64,000 bases of DNA from an uncultured Lachnospiraceae bacterium (lineage in GTDB: Bacteria > Bacillota > Clostridia > Lachnospirales > Lachnospiraceae). Where the stretch lies: positions 38,860 to 102,859 of the forward strand of contig CANOEC010000012.1 of the NCBI GenBank assembly GCA_947564735.1. The letters run 5' to 3'. The position numbers and the translations under genes were made by a program. Positions 53,209 to 62,700 of this stretch are shown one piece after another (the first letter of the stretch is position 1; every line of letters begins with the position of its first letter). A model generated the notes under the pieces. The model did no database searches and was not told the DNA's origin. It saw only the letters and a program-made list of their open reading frames with translations.

Positions 53209-55666
53209 AAAGGTTACGAAAAAAAAGAAACAGACGGATAGAATCCTGTCGGAAGGCATCCTGCTGACAGACGGTTTTGACACACCGCGGGAAGGAACGC
53301 TTTCCAATCTGCTCGTGCGCGCTTTTTTCCTTTTTGCAATTGTCGCCGGCAGTCTGGGCGGAATGTTGTCCGCCTTTCATATTTCCTATGCGAAGTGGGC
53401 TTTTTTTCTGACGGCGCTCCTAGCCGCGCTCTACTGCGCCTCTCTGTATGTTTCCGTCTGGTGGGAAAATATCGGCTATGTGCTGCTTTTTATTCTCGCC
53501 ATGTACACCGGACTTTCTCTGCGCACTTACATCAGCAGCGGTTTCTACGGAATCCTAAATGACATTTCCGCCTCCGCCTCACTCTTCTTTGCATCAGACG
53601 CACAGGTCAACTATGTGGAGCAGGTGGAAAACCGATTTCTTACGATTTCCGTCGCCATGTGCTATTTTGCACTGATTGGCTGTACCATTGCAAACGGTCT
53701 GATTTCCCGCAAATCCAAATACTTTGCCGTTTCCGTTCCCGCCCTCTTCTTTCTGCTCGTGCCAATCTATTTAGAGCATGAACCGGCTGCCGGTTACGTC
53801 ATTCTTTTTTGCGCAGGCATCCTCACCGTGTACATCCATAGACAGAACCGATACGCCTGTCATAAGCCCAATGCAAAGACACTGCAAAAAGCCGGGAAAA
53901 AGCACATCCTATCCGGTAACTTTTCCGGCAGTGCCGCCGTAAGCGCACTGCTTACCGTTACGATACTGTGCACGATTACCGCCGCCCTCGCCGGTCTGTT
54001 TTACCCAAAAGAGGGTGCTTTCCCGAAAAAAACACAAAGCGCTGTCAAGCTTAAATCCATGGACACCATGGAAAACTTCTATCTCCTCGGTGTGATGGGG
54101 CTTATCAACTTCTATCCCTCCACCGGCGGGCTGAAAAGCGGACGTCTGGGCGGCGTAAGCTCCGTCCGTCTGGACTATGAAACCGACCTTAAGCTGGAAT
54201 TTGTCCCCTACACCTATGACAGAATCTATTTAAAATCCTTTACCGGCGCCGAGTATCTTCCCTATGAAAACCGCTGGAGCATAGACGACCGGACCGCCTA
54301 TGTGGAAAGCTGGAAGCATGACACGGCGGACCGTCTGGAAGCGGCTTTCCGCTCCGGCGCGGAGGGGTATGCCAAAGGCGTCCTCAAAATCACAAACGTG
54401 GCAGCAATGACCGGCGTCTACCTGCCCTATTATTCCAAAGCAAGCGGCGTCATGATACGTCCCGGCACCGATACCACGTATCCTTTTTTCCCGCTTTTAG
54501 AAAGGATTCCGGAGGGCAGCGCCGACCCTCTCGTGAGCGGACTGTGGCTTGACGTACCCGAAGAAAACCGTGAGGCGGTTGCCGCCTTCTGTAAAGAAGC
54601 CGGTCTTTCCGGTTCCCCGGAAGAGATTGTCACGAAGCTTCGCAGCTATTTCCAAGCAGAATTTCCTTACACCTTAAGCCCCGGCGCCACACCGCGCAGA
54701 AAAGATTTCATCAACTATTTTCTGACCACCAAGCGCAAGGGCTACTGCGCCCATTATGCCAGCTCTGCGGTACTGATTCTGCGCTATATGGGGATTCCGG
54801 CACGATATGCGGAAGGCTATGCCGTGGACGCCGTCGAGATTGCCGAAGACGCCAGAAGGACAGAGGCGAACGTCTCAGATTACTATGAAGGCGCTTCCCT
54901 GCTCCCGCAAAGCTCTGTCGTATCCTACGACGTTCCCGATGCAAGCGCCCATGCATGGGTGGAAATCTACGATGAAAACTTAGGCTGGTATCCTGTAGAA
55001 GTCACGCCTTCCCGCACGGATACCGAAGAAAATCAAAACAGCATATGGAGTCTGTTCGCCAGCCTGTTCCGGAGCGGAGAGTATCCACACCTTGCCGATA
55101 TCGATACCGAAGACAATAACGCCAATCCCGGAAACGTCATCATGGACGCCCTGCAGTCCTCGACCTCCGGCATCGTGTTTGTGCTGATGCTGGCGCTTTT
55201 GACTGCACCCGTATGGCTTGCTGTCCGTAGGGCAATCGCATGGTATCGCTACAGACATGCCAGCCTCAATGAAAAACTGCTGATTCGGTATCGTAGAATG
55301 CTTCGTAAAGTGGAGCGAAAATGCCGCAGACACAGACATTCTGACGCCGGCGGAGGGCAAAGCTCCCTAAAACCGGACATGCACCAGAACGCCGACGATA
55401 AAGAACTAAGAGAATTGAAAAACTTCGAGGAGCAGGCTGCATGGCTCTCCAAACATAACGTCATCACACAAGAAAATCTGCTCCGCAGATTATCTTGGGA
55501 AGAACCTTCGGTTCTTCCACATTTGTCGAAATTTCCTATACAACAAGAAAAAGCGCAGCTTGAGTTTCTCATCCATACACTGAACGAGGCGGCATTTTCG
55601 TCGAGAGATATCAGCCTAGAAGCATTCGAGGAAGCGTGCAGAATCATGAACGACGCGGCGCACTAG
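53201..55666 (+). CDS. Membrane transglutaminase-like protein
   Basis: 821 residues. Six or seven N-terminal helices (about 40-270), an outer transglutaminase-core domain with Cys in KGYCAHYASSA, His in SAHAWVEIY and a following Asp/Val (WYPVEVTPS), another helix (about 658-680) and a basic cytoplasmic tail. This is the TgpA/YebA type usually found with MoxR and DUF58. It may cleave or cross-link cell-surface proteins; the actual substrate is unknown. Confidence 0.92.
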   Translation: MAKKVTKKKKQTDRILSEGILLTDGFDTPREGTLSNLLVRAFFLFAIVAGSLGGMLSAFHISYAKWAFFLTALLAALYCASLYVSVWWENIGYVLLFILAMYTGLSLRTYISSGFYGILNDISASASLFFASDAQVNYVEQVENRFLTISVAMCYFALIGCTIANGLISRKSKYFAVSVPALFFLLVPIYLEHEPAAGYVILFCAGILTVYIHRQNRYACHKPNAKTLQKAGKKHILSGNFSGSAAVSALLTVTILCTITAALAGLFYPKEGAFPKKTQSAVKLKSMDTMENFYLLGVMGLINFYPSTGGLKSGRLGGVSSVRLDYETDLKLEFVPYTYDRIYLKSFTGAEYLPYENRWSIDDRTAYVESWKHDTADRLEAAFRSGAEGYAKGVLKITNVAAMTGVYLPYYSKASGVMIRPGTDTTYPFFPLLERIPEGSADPLVSGLWLDVPEENREAVAAFCKEAGLSGSPEEIVTKLRSYFQAEFPYTLSPGATPRRKDFINYFLTTKRKGYCAHYASSAVLILRYMGIPARYAEGYAVDAVEIAEDARRTEANVSDYYEGASLLPQSSVVSYDVPDASAHAWVEIYDENLGWYPVEVTPSRTDTEENQNSIWSLFASLFRSGEYPHLADIDTEDNNANPGNVIMDALQSSTSGIVFVLMLALLTAPVWLAVRRAIAWYRYRHASLNEKLLIRYRRMLRKVERKCRRHRHSDAGGGQSSLKPDMHQNADDKELRELKNFEEQAAWLSKHNVITQENLLRRLSWEEPSVLPHLSKFPIQQEKAQLEFLIHTLNEAAFSSRDISLEAFEEACRIMNDAAH

Positions 55667-55758
55667 AGTGAAAGCGGCAACTGACGCGGTGCTCTAAGGC
55701 GAAAGCGGCAACTGGCGCGGTGCTCTAAAGTGAAACCGCAACCAGTGTGGCGCACTAA
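55667..55758. repeat. 31-bp tandem repeat after the transglutaminase gene
   Basis: Two copies with close identity (55667-55697 and 55698-55728, shared core GAAAGCGGCAACTG-x-CGCGGTGCTCTAA) and a third diverged copy (55729-55758), beginning right after the TAG stop. The last bases of the coding region (GACGCGGCGCACTAG) look like the end of a fourth copy. Confidence 0.8.
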
Positions 55759-55782
55759 GGAGTGCCGTACTGGTTGCGGTTT
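55733..55782. terminator. Terminator hairpin between convergent operons
   Basis: AAACCGCAACCAGT (55733-55746) pairs perfectly with ACTGGTTGCGGTTT (55769-55782), and the loop has an inner GGC-CACT/AGTGCC stem. It contains the stop codon of the TPR gene. T-runs are short. Confidence 0.65.
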
Positions 55783-57482
55783 AAGTTTGTTAGTCTGCTG
55801 CGGATTGCTTCTGTACAACTATGGTCTACGCCTAACACCTTCTCCGCTATCGGCAGAGCTTTCTGATATAATTCTTCCGCTTTCTCATCCTTTCCCTGCT
55901 GTTCATACAAATCTGCTAAATCGTAATACCCATACACCACACGCGGGTGATTTTCCCCAAATGCTTCTCTATCACTGCAGAGCGCCTTCTTATATAAGTT
56001 CTCCGCCTTCTCATATCCACCGCGCTTCTTATACAAATACGCCAGATTATGATAGATAATTGCCATGTACGGATGCTTCTCTCCTAATCGTTTCTCACAA
56101 ACAGACTGTGCCTGTTGATATAGCTTCTCCGCCTCCGCATACTTTCTCTGTCTCACATACAAACCTGCCAAATCACGATAGACATATGCTAAATCTACAT
56201 CCATCTCCATAGATGTCTTTTCATAGATGGAGATGGATTGCAGATACAATTCCTCTGATTCCTCAAATTTTTGCTGCTTCTCATATAATGTCGCCAAAGC
56301 ATGATAGCTTTCTGCCATACCCGGATGATTTTCTTCCCATAGTTCCTCTTGGATGGCAAGCCCTTTCCTCAATAGTTCCTCTGCCTCCTCATACCTTCCC
56401 AGCGAAGTATATGATAAAGCTAAATTATGATAGCTAATCGCTGTATCGCCATTCTTTTCCCCCAATACTTTGATTGTGATTGCCAGTACCTGCTCCTGCA
56501 GTTTCGCCGCCTCTATATAATTACCTTGTTCACTGTATATGACCGCTAAAGTATTTTGATAGTTCACCACATTAGGATGTTCCTCTCCAAGCATGTCAAT
56601 GCTCATGGAAATGGCTCGCCGGCACAATTCTTCCGCTTCCCTATAGCTCCCCTGCTCTTTACATATTTGTGAGAGTTCATGATAGCAGGCTGCTATAGCC
56701 GGATGTGTCTCTCCCAGTACATTCCTGCGTATTTCCAGTGCCTTGCGGCATACTTCCGCCGCCTGCTGATACGCATACATGCGCCGATACACATCTGCCA
56801 ATTTATAATATACCGAAGCAGTCTCCAAATGCTCCCTACCCAACACTTCTTCATATATATTTTTGACTCTCAGCAATGATTTCAAACTTGCTTGATAATT
56901 ACCTGTACCACTATATTCATTTGCCCGCTGTATTAGGGCATACGCTTCTTCTAATCTTTGTTTCGCCCCTTCCCCATTCTGCTCTCCTGCCTGCCAGTCA
57001 GCCTCTTGCAAGTCTTGCTCCTTATCCAAAGGCAGTTCCACATTACTCCTTTTCACATCCGCTAAATAATCATGGAATGTCATTCTGATTTTCACAAAGG
57101 AATAGAAATCATAGGCACTCTTCGCAAGCCGGTCATCGCCGTATGCCGTCGTAAAAAAGACAATATTTTTCCCCAACCCTGCTAACATATCCCTGCTGAA
57201 GTTCAAGCGGCTGATATCCTGCTGTCCCGGAATCGCAAGCTGAAAATTGACAAGAAAAAAGGTTCTGACATCCTCCCGCGAAGCAATCCAGTCTTTCAAA
57301 ACGGCAAACGAATATTCTCCATGATTACGCCTGTAATCATAGATATCTATCTTGCCGCCACGGTAGACATCCACAATTTCCTGCTGCACCGGCTCCTCTG
57401 CAACCACCAGATACAGCCCGTTTTCAGATTGATTAATAATCCACCCTAACGTCTGATACTCGTCCTGATTTCTCTCCGTCAT
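55755..57482 (-). CDS. Kinesin-light-chain-type TPR protein with N-terminal adaptor domain
   Basis: 575 residues. Residues about 10-150 are an alpha/beta domain (EIVDVYRGGKIDIYDYRR, then RLNFSRDMLAGLGKNIVFF), similar in pattern to a domain placed before TPR arrays in bacterial STAND-type proteins. Residues 190-565 hold about nine 42-residue TPR units with the ALxIxxxxLGExHP signature. No enzyme motif is seen in the repeats. Its ATG overlaps the stop of the ATPase gene (57479-57482), so the two proteins are made together and probably bind each other. Function unknown. Confidence 0.85.
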   Translation of the reverse strand: MTERNQDEYQTLGWIINQSENGLYLVVAEEPVQQEIVDVYRGGKIDIYDYRRNHGEYSFAVLKDWIASREDVRTFFLVNFQLAIPGQQDISRLNFSRDMLAGLGKNIVFFTTAYGDDRLAKSAYDFYSFVKIRMTFHDYLADVKRSNVELPLDKEQDLQEADWQAGEQNGEGAKQRLEEAYALIQRANEYSGTGNYQASLKSLLRVKNIYEEVLGREHLETASVYYKLADVYRRMYAYQQAAEVCRKALEIRRNVLGETHPAIAACYHELSQICKEQGSYREAEELCRRAISMSIDMLGEEHPNVVNYQNTLAVIYSEQGNYIEAAKLQEQVLAITIKVLGEKNGDTAISYHNLALSYTSLGRYEEAEELLRKGLAIQEELWEENHPGMAESYHALATLYEKQQKFEESEELYLQSISIYEKTSMEMDVDLAYVYRDLAGLYVRQRKYAEAEKLYQQAQSVCEKRLGEKHPYMAIIYHNLAYLYKKRGGYEKAENLYKKALCSDREAFGENHPRVVYGYYDLADLYEQQGKDEKAEELYQKALPIAEKVLGVDHSCTEAIRSRLTNLNRNQYGTP

Positions 57483-58777
57483 CCTATAAGCCCCTGTTCC
57501 TTGAAAAACTGCGTGACAAGCGGGTGCAGGTTATGCCATCGTTTCCCGTTATATTCAAGCACCACCGACGCCTGCAGCATCTTTAACAGCATCTGCTTAT
57601 CCTCAATCAGCTCTTTATTCCCTTGATAGATACGAACCAAAAAATCATAATCCTTCTTCTCGATTCGTCTTGTCAGAGAAGTCTTCACTTCCTCTAACGC
57701 CCGCCCGGCATCTTCCATGGATATGCTCCCACTGTTCCTGCGCTCCGCTCTTTTTGCCGCAGAATGAATGGTACGGAACAAATCCCGCAGCGAACCGCCG
57801 GAAGAATGTATCAGCCTATCCAGCACATCCTCTTCAAACAACTGCAAATCCGCCCTTTTTTGTACAATCTCACGAATCACCCCTATGCCGTCAGTAAACG
57901 GTTCGCCTGCTATCGTCTCAATCTTAATCATCGGCAGCGTTTTGGTGACAAAGTACCCTTCCATCGCCGCGAATCTGGTATCGTAGGAGAGTCCGATTGG
58001 AAACGTGTAAATAACGGGAAAGGACATGCCGGATAAAACCGCCGCATAGTTATAGAAAACATTCCATGCATCCTCTGGATTTAATTTATCCAAATCCTCA
58101 AAAATAATGATCGGCGCTTTCCCTTCTGTCTTCTTGGTAATTTCCCCTGCAATCTTTTTAAGGAGCGCCATCCACTCGCTGGAGCGGATACTTATTTTTT
58201 TCCGATATTCCTTTCTTATTTCCTCATTATATTTTAAGTCCGCTTTCATCTTAGCAAATATCTTTAATACATTAAAAATGCCCGGTGTTTCCGCCGACAT
58301 TCCTCCCTCAATCGCCATCGCTTCTTCCTTGCGGGACAGCGTGGTTTCCATGCCTTCATCCCAGAAATGCATCATCTCATTCAAAATATCCCCGCTGATT
58401 GCACACCTGCACTCCTTGGCGATTTCAAGCAGCGCTTCTCCCATCAGGATAAAAAGATCGGAGTATACAATGTTAAACATATCCAAATCCGTACTGCAGA
58501 CGATTGTCTTTACTCTGTATCCCTTTTCCGTTAACTGTGCAGACAGCCTGTTTAATTCCGTACTCTTTCCGCAGCCCTTATGTCCGAGCAGCAAACATGC
58601 ATTCTGTGTCTCCTCTTCCTGACAGATTTCAAAAATATCCTCAATCGGTGAATCGTATTTATCGCTCATGCGATATTCCATTGTATCATTGCAATAAAAC
58701 GCCTTCATCTGTTCACCTTTTAACGGTTCCGGTGAAAATGCATTGATCATTTCAGATACATGATTTGCGTATTTCAT
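57479..58777 (-). CDS. STAND-like P-loop ATPase
   Basis: 432 residues. Walker A LLGHKGCGKSTELNRL (about 63-78), Walker B PIIIFEDLDKLNPEDAWNVF (about 225), a lid helix region with SGGSLRDLFRTI (about 330), and a C-terminal winged helix (LEYNGKRWHNLHPLV) of the kind found in STAND and Orc/Cdc6-type ATPases. The ribosome site is GGAAGGAGT. It lacks its own effector or repeat domain; these are on the overlapping gene (55755). The pair resembles a split NLR-like module, but a defence or regulatory role is unproven. Confidence 0.85.
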   Translation of the reverse strand: MKYANHVSEMINAFSPEPLKGEQMKAFYCNDTMEYRMSDKYDSPIEDIFEICQEEETQNACLLLGHKGCGKSTELNRLSAQLTEKGYRVKTIVCSTDLDMFNIVYSDLFILMGEALLEIAKECRCAISGDILNEMMHFWDEGMETTLSRKEEAMAIEGGMSAETPGIFNVLKIFAKMKADLKYNEEIRKEYRKKISIRSSEWMALLKKIAGEITKKTEGKAPIIIFEDLDKLNPEDAWNVFYNYAAVLSGMSFPVIYTFPIGLSYDTRFAAMEGYFVTKTLPMIKIETIAGEPFTDGIGVIREIVQKRADLQLFEEDVLDRLIHSSGGSLRDLFRTIHSAAKRAERRNSGSISMEDAGRALEEVKTSLTRRIEKKDYDFLVRIYQGNKELIEDKQMLLKMLQASVVLEYNGKRWHNLHPLVTQFFKEQGLIG

Positions 58778-58942
58778 TTATATGACTCCTTCCGTTTTTG
58801 ATTACGGTTTCTCTGACTTTATTATATAGGATGATTCCTACATACGCAAACCCAAATATCAATGAGGGATTCCCGCCATAGATTCGGTCGGCTGCCGCAG
58901 TATGGATTCCATACCTATGAATTGATAGTAGAAAAAGAATAT

Positions 58943-59025
58943 AAAAAGACACCGGAAAAAGGTACACGTCATGACTCCTGCCTTTTAGGCAAAAAGTTGT
59001 GATGCGTCCCAATATTCCAGTGTCT
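58943..59025 (-). terminator. Structured 3' region and terminator of the chemoreceptor gene
   Basis: On the minus strand AGACACTGGAA pairs with TTCCGGTGTCT (11 bp) and is followed by TTTTTAT, enclosing a GCCT/AGGC hairpin. A separate 8-bp stem CGGCAAAT/ATTTGCCG (59045-59091) lies between it and the stop codon at 59095. The rest of the 58778-59094 gap holds no supported gene. Confidence 0.55.
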
Positions 59026-59094
59026 GCTACATTTCTCTTCACAGCGGCAAATACACTACGGTCATCTGCTGCGGATTACCTTGATTTGCCGGTA

Positions 59095-61134
59095 TCACTT
59101 AAAGCTTTCAACAATACTCTTGATGGCATCCACATTGGACTGGTTTTCATTCGCAATCGCAATAATGGAATCCGCCGTTGCTGTTGTCGCATCATTTTTA
59201 ACAACAATATTTTCTACACCCTGCGCATTGTCATCGGAAGCCCTGTTCACAAGTCTGATTTCTTCTTGGATGCTCGCTACGCTTTCTATAAATCTTGTTG
59301 CCGTACTGCTAATATTGTCGATAGCGCTTTGAATGTCATTTACAGCATCCCCGTAATCGTCCGACATTCTGACAAATTCCTCAAAATTTCCAGACACATC
59401 CGTTTCCATAAAAGTAATAATATCCTCAAAGCACTCCTTAACGCTTCCAATGCTTTGATCCGCCTCCGCACAAAGCGTCTGGATTTCACTGACTGTATTT
59501 GACGAATTTTCCGCAAGCCTCCCGATTTCATCCGCAACAACGGCAAATCCTTTTCCTGCCTCGCCGGCTCTCGCGGCTTCTATGGAAGCATTCAGGGAAA
59601 GCAGGTTGGTCTGGCTTGTGATTTCAAGAATCTGCGTTGCCATCTCATTTATCCTGCTCAGCGAACTAAGCCGCTCCATCGCCTCAGTAATATTGCCTGT
59701 TGTTATCTCGATTTTCTTCTTATTATTTGTAAGCGTATCGCCTGCCGTCCTGCTCATGGCATGGGCAGTCTGAATCAAAACACCGCTCTTCCGGCTTCCA
59801 TCCTGAACGCTCTCGTTTATTTCATCAACCATACCCGTGATTTTCTCCATCTCGTCTGTAACTACTTTGATGGATTCGTTTGTATTCGTGATACTAGCCG
59901 AAAGTTCCTCTGTCGTTGTGGCATTATCCCTGACGCCGTCGAGCAGACTCGTGGACGTATCCCGCATCATTTCCGAGCTGCTGATAAGGGAACTGGAGCA
60001 GTCGTTCAAGGTTGTACGCATATTCCGAAAGGTATCCGTAAGTGAATCTACTGCCGTGGCAAGTTTGCCAACCTCGCTTTTATTCCCAATATACTGGTCA
60101 ATCAAATCGTCATCCGTAAGGTCAAGCTGCCCGACCTTCTCAATTTTTCTGATTGCTTTATTTAAAGGATTCATATTTACAGTTATCATAATCCATGAAA
60201 CAAATGTAATCATGATAAACGCAGCGGCGCAGATAACGGCAAGAACCATTTCACTTTTATATACTGAAGCATACAGCTCGTCCTTACTATTCCGGATTAC
60301 CAGCGCCCAATGCCTGTCGGGAAGAGACTTAAAGACAGAAAAATATTCTTCTCCATCCTCGCCCGTATAGGTAATCTTCCCCACATCCTCTCCCTGCTTT
60401 ATCGCAGCGATGACGTCAAGCAGGCTCTGCTCCTCAATATCCGTAAAAATCTTTTCCTCATCAATGTCAAAAATATAGTGTAATTTTTCCACATCAATCA
60501 AAGAATAGGTCGTACCCTCTATCCCAAATGTCGTAGCCGCATCCAGCTGTTTTTGAAGCTCTGCTGTCTGTAAGGCTCCGCCCACAAATCCAATCGGCAT
60601 ATCCCCGTCATATATCGGAGCATACATAGATATAACAAGCTGTCCCGTTGAAGGAGATTTCATGATTCCCGTATTATATACTCCGCCCTTTGCCGCCTCA
60701 AGGCTCTCCTGCAGCTGGCGCAGGGGTTCTCCCTCACGCATAATCATTCCAGCTACCCCTTCTATGTTATGGGTCAGCACTTCCGAATTCCAGTTATCGA
60801 CATATAACCCTTCCCAGTTTCCGAGGTCGCCATGATAATATGTATTGTATTCCTGTACAACTGCCCGTTGGGCGTCATCCTCTGTATTCTGAAGAAACTT
60901 TTTAATGTCCCCCGATTTTGAAAAAGACAGCAACTGTTTTTCGGCATTTGAAATGTATTCTTCAATCAGCTGCGTCTTGGCATCAAGCGAGGTATGCATA
61001 ATATTTTCCGCATCTTCTGTAAGCACGGACGTCATATTACTATTTGCAATATAGAACACAATCCCCATTGATACAATCGTGACCAGCGCGACCGCCAGTG
61101 CAATAATAAACCCCATTCTTCTATTCTTTAACAT
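59095..61134 (-). CDS. Methyl-accepting chemotaxis protein, dCache type
   Basis: 679 residues. TM1 (about 8-30), a long outer double-Cache sensor (about 35-290), TM2 (about 292-315), a linker, then the signalling domain with the hairpin tip [20 protein letters not shown]. It senses a small molecule outside and acts on CheA/CheW; no che genes are in the window. It has its own promoter and terminator. Confidence 0.95.
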   Translation of the reverse strand: MLKNRRMGFIIALAVALVTIVSMGIVFYIANSNMTSVLTEDAENIMHTSLDAKTQLIEEYISNAEKQLLSFSKSGDIKKFLQNTEDDAQRAVVQEYNTYYHGDLGNWEGLYVDNWNSEVLTHNIEGVAGMIMREGEPLRQLQESLEAAKGGVYNTGIMKSPSTGQLVISMYAPIYDGDMPIGFVGGALQTAELQKQLDAATTFGIEGTTYSLIDVEKLHYIFDIDEEKIFTDIEEQSLLDVIAAIKQGEDVGKITYTGEDGEEYFSVFKSLPDRHWALVIRNSKDELYASVYKSEMVLAVICAAAFIMITFVSWIMITVNMNPLNKAIRKIEKVGQLDLTDDDLIDQYIGNKSEVGKLATAVDSLTDTFRNMRTTLNDCSSSLISSSEMMRDTSTSLLDGVRDNATTTEELSASITNTNESIKVVTDEMEKITGMVDEINESVQDGSRKSGVLIQTAHAMSRTAGDTLTNNKKKIEITTGNITEAMERLSSLSRINEMATQILEITSQTNLLSLNASIEAARAGEAGKGFAVVADEIGRLAENSSNTVSEIQTLCAEADQSIGSVKECFEDIITFMETDVSGNFEEFVRMSDDYGDAVNDIQSAIDNISSTATRFIESVASIQEEIRLVNRASDDNAQGVENIVVKNDATTATADSIIAIANENQSNVDAIKSIVESFK

Positions 61135-61259
61135 AATCTTTTGCCCATCCCCTTAAAAAATTATTGTACATGATGACATAAACACCCGCCTGTTCCGACT
61201 TCCCCCATCAATCGGAATAGCCTGCAGACGTTCTGTTATCAAAATACCACTATTTTTAT

Positions 61260-61287
61260 ATTATATCACTGTTGCGCAAATTTCCAA
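61260..61287 (-). promoter_or_regulatory. Promoter of the chemoreceptor gene
   Basis: Minus strand TTGGAA (61282-61287), 16-bp spacer, TATAAT (61260-61265), leaving a leader of about 120 bases. Confidence 0.55.
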
Positions 61288-61377
61288 CCTTTTTGGGATT
61301 TCCATCATCTTTCTTTCATCCCTTCTGTCGTCCTCAGTCCTCAGACTGTCAAAAACCGCTATTTCTTTCCGGGACAG

Positions 61378-61411
61378 GAAAAGACCCGGTGGCATTTAAC
61401 TGACCACCGGG
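61378..61411 (-). terminator. Terminator of the FMN reductase gene
   Basis: Minus strand CCCGGTGG (61404-61411) with CCACCGGG (61385-61392), then TCTTTTC. 25 bp after the stop at 61436. Confidence 0.85.
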
Positions 61412-61435
61412 CATCTCTTTTTATCATGTCTTTTC

Positions 61436-61981
61436 TTAAATAACGTCAGCCAGCGCTGCCGCCTTCCTGCATCCATCCGTCTTGTCAATATCGCCGGCAT
61501 TGAGTACGCCGGGAATCAGAACCTCTCCCGCCATCTTCCATTTGTTCAGCGCGCACATGCGCTCCATCGGAATACGCACGCCGTCCATGACTGACATATC
61601 CTCCTCTTCGCAGCAGGTAATCAGCAGACACTCCTTGCCGGAAATATCCTTACCACCCACAACCAGAGAAAAGATACGGTCAATGACGCCCTTAATCTGC
61701 GCCGGAATAGAATACCAGTAAACCGGCATGGTAAATGCAATGACATCCGCCTCCAAAATAGCCGGCGCAAGCGTATTAAAATCATCATCAAAGGTACATG
61801 CCTTTCCTGTAGAATAGCAGGTCTCACATGCATGACATCCGCCCACCTTCTGGAATGCCGCATCAAAACGTGTAACGGTATGCCCCTTCTCCTCCGCAGC
61901 CTTGATAAATGCGTCCGTCATGGCAAAGCTGTTGCCATTCTTACGGGGACTTCCTGTGATCACTACAATTTTTTTACTCAT
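61436..61981 (-). CDS. NAD(P)H-dependent FMN reductase / flavodoxin-fold oxidoreductase
   Basis: 181 residues. N-terminal FMN phosphate loop TGSPRKNGNS, then CHACETCYSTGKAC, which has three cysteines and may bind metal or be redox-active, and the second FMN loop TMPVYWYSIPAQIKGVIDR. It reduces flavin, quinones or similar compounds. It diverges from an HxlR regulator whose family often controls such genes in response to reactive electrophiles. Confidence 0.9.
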   Translation of the reverse strand: MSKKIVVITGSPRKNGNSFAMTDAFIKAAEEKGHTVTRFDAAFQKVGGCHACETCYSTGKACTFDDDFNTLAPAILEADVIAFTMPVYWYSIPAQIKGVIDRIFSLVVGGKDISGKECLLITCCEEEDMSVMDGVRIPMERMCALNKWKMAGEVLIPGVLNAGDIDKTDGCRKAAALADVI

Positions 61982-62100
61982 AATCGTTTCCTCCTAATAT
62001 TTTGATATTTTTTTATTGTAATTCCTTTTGCAATTTGTTCTGTTTCTTGACTTTTCTCTTATTGATGATTATAATTTTAACCAGAATAAGAAATAAATCA

Positions 62101-62157
62101 AGTACTTACATTAAAGTGCGATACTTACACATAAGTTATATACTTACTCAAAAGAAA
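62101..62157. promoter_or_regulatory. Three tandem HxlR-type operator repeats, period 19 bp
   Basis: TACTTAC occurs at 62103, 62122 and 62141, exactly 19 bp apart. The first two copies are dyads ACTT-N6-AAGT and the third is ACTT-N6-AAGA. They lie in the divergent FMN reductase/HxlR intergenic region (61982-62169) close to the HxlR start, the expected place for autoregulation. HxlR-family proteins are known to bind such repeats. Confidence 0.65.
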
Positions 62158-62169
62158 GTGTGGATTAAA

Positions 62170-62502
62170 ATGGAAAAACGCTGTATCTCGCAAGAGTGCT
62201 TACAGAATACCGGCTTTAGTTATACCTTGTCATTAATTAATGGGAAATACAAGATGATAATCCTCTATACCCTGATGGAATTTGGCGTAGTGCGTTTCAA
62301 CGAAATGCAAAAATATATCGAGAAAATTTCATACAAAACACTGAGTTCAACTTTAAAGGAATTAGAAGCCGACCAACTGGTTCATAGAAAGGAATATCCA
62401 CAGATTCCCCCGAAGGTTGAATACAGTCTGACAGAACGTGGAAAGTCTCTGATTCCTATTCTCGACGGAATGTGTGAGTGGGGAGATAAGCATCGCCTGT
62501 GA
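62170..62502 (+). CDS. HxlR-family transcriptional regulator
   Basis: 110 residues from the ATG at 62170; a long open frame upstream covers the operator repeats and is not coding. Winged helix with CxxxxCLQNTGFSYTLSLINGKYK, YKTLSSTLKELEADQLV, then the wing KVEYSLTERGKSL. Residues 5 and 10 are cysteines, as in redox-sensing members such as YodB and HypR, so sensing of thiol stress is plausible. It probably controls the divergent FMN reductase. Confidence 0.9.
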   Translation: MEKRCISQECLQNTGFSYTLSLINGKYKMIILYTLMEFGVVRFNEMQKYIEKISYKTLSSTLKELEADQLVHRKEYPQIPPKVEYSLTERGKSLIPILDGMCEWGDKHRL

Positions 62503-62700
62503 AAAACTTTTTGCTTTAAAAGCGTGGAAAAAAGAACTCCGTATTTCCCAAGCCTGCCGTTTGCTGACCACAGACTCTGATTATACGCTTCAGGACGTTG
62601 CGCGTATGGTCGGCTACTCGAATAATAACTATTTTGGAAAAGTATTTAAGGCTTCAAAAGGAATTACCCCCGATCAGTTTCGGAAGCAGTCCACCCAGTA
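62500..62700 (+). pseudogene. Fragment of an AraC-family regulator
   Basis: The frame within 62474-62818 encodes only the last part of an AraC DNA-binding domain: RISQACRLLTTDSDYTLQDV, then the second helix-turn-helix with MVGYSNNNYFGKVFKASKG and ITPDQFRKQ. The first helix-turn-helix and any sensor domain are missing, and the frame overlaps the HxlR end. After about 62700 the frame only reads through the antisense of the EFR1 gene. Confidence 0.65.

Larger units (their letters stand above)
61135..61435. other. Intergenic region upstream of the chemoreceptor
   Basis: 301 bases containing the chemoreceptor promoter (61260-61287), a leader of about 120 bases with a TTCCGATT/AAGTCGGAA hairpin (61195-61220), and the FMN-reductase terminator (61378-61411). 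Nothing else is supported. Confidence 0.45.

Noticed and set aside
55755-58777. Calling the ATPase/TPR pair a known anti-phage system
   Set aside because: No nuclease, TIR, protease or other effector motif is visible and the context is not a defence island.
58752-59042. 96-codon minus-strand frame before the ATPase gene
   Set aside because: Crosses the terminator hairpin and overlaps the ATPase start, with no ribosome site.
58943-59094. Possible c-di-GMP riboswitch after the chemoreceptor gene (GGGACGCA word)
   Set aside because: Only a short word matches. The conserved A-rich loop, tetraloop and receptor of the GEMM fold are missing, and the site is downstream of the gene.
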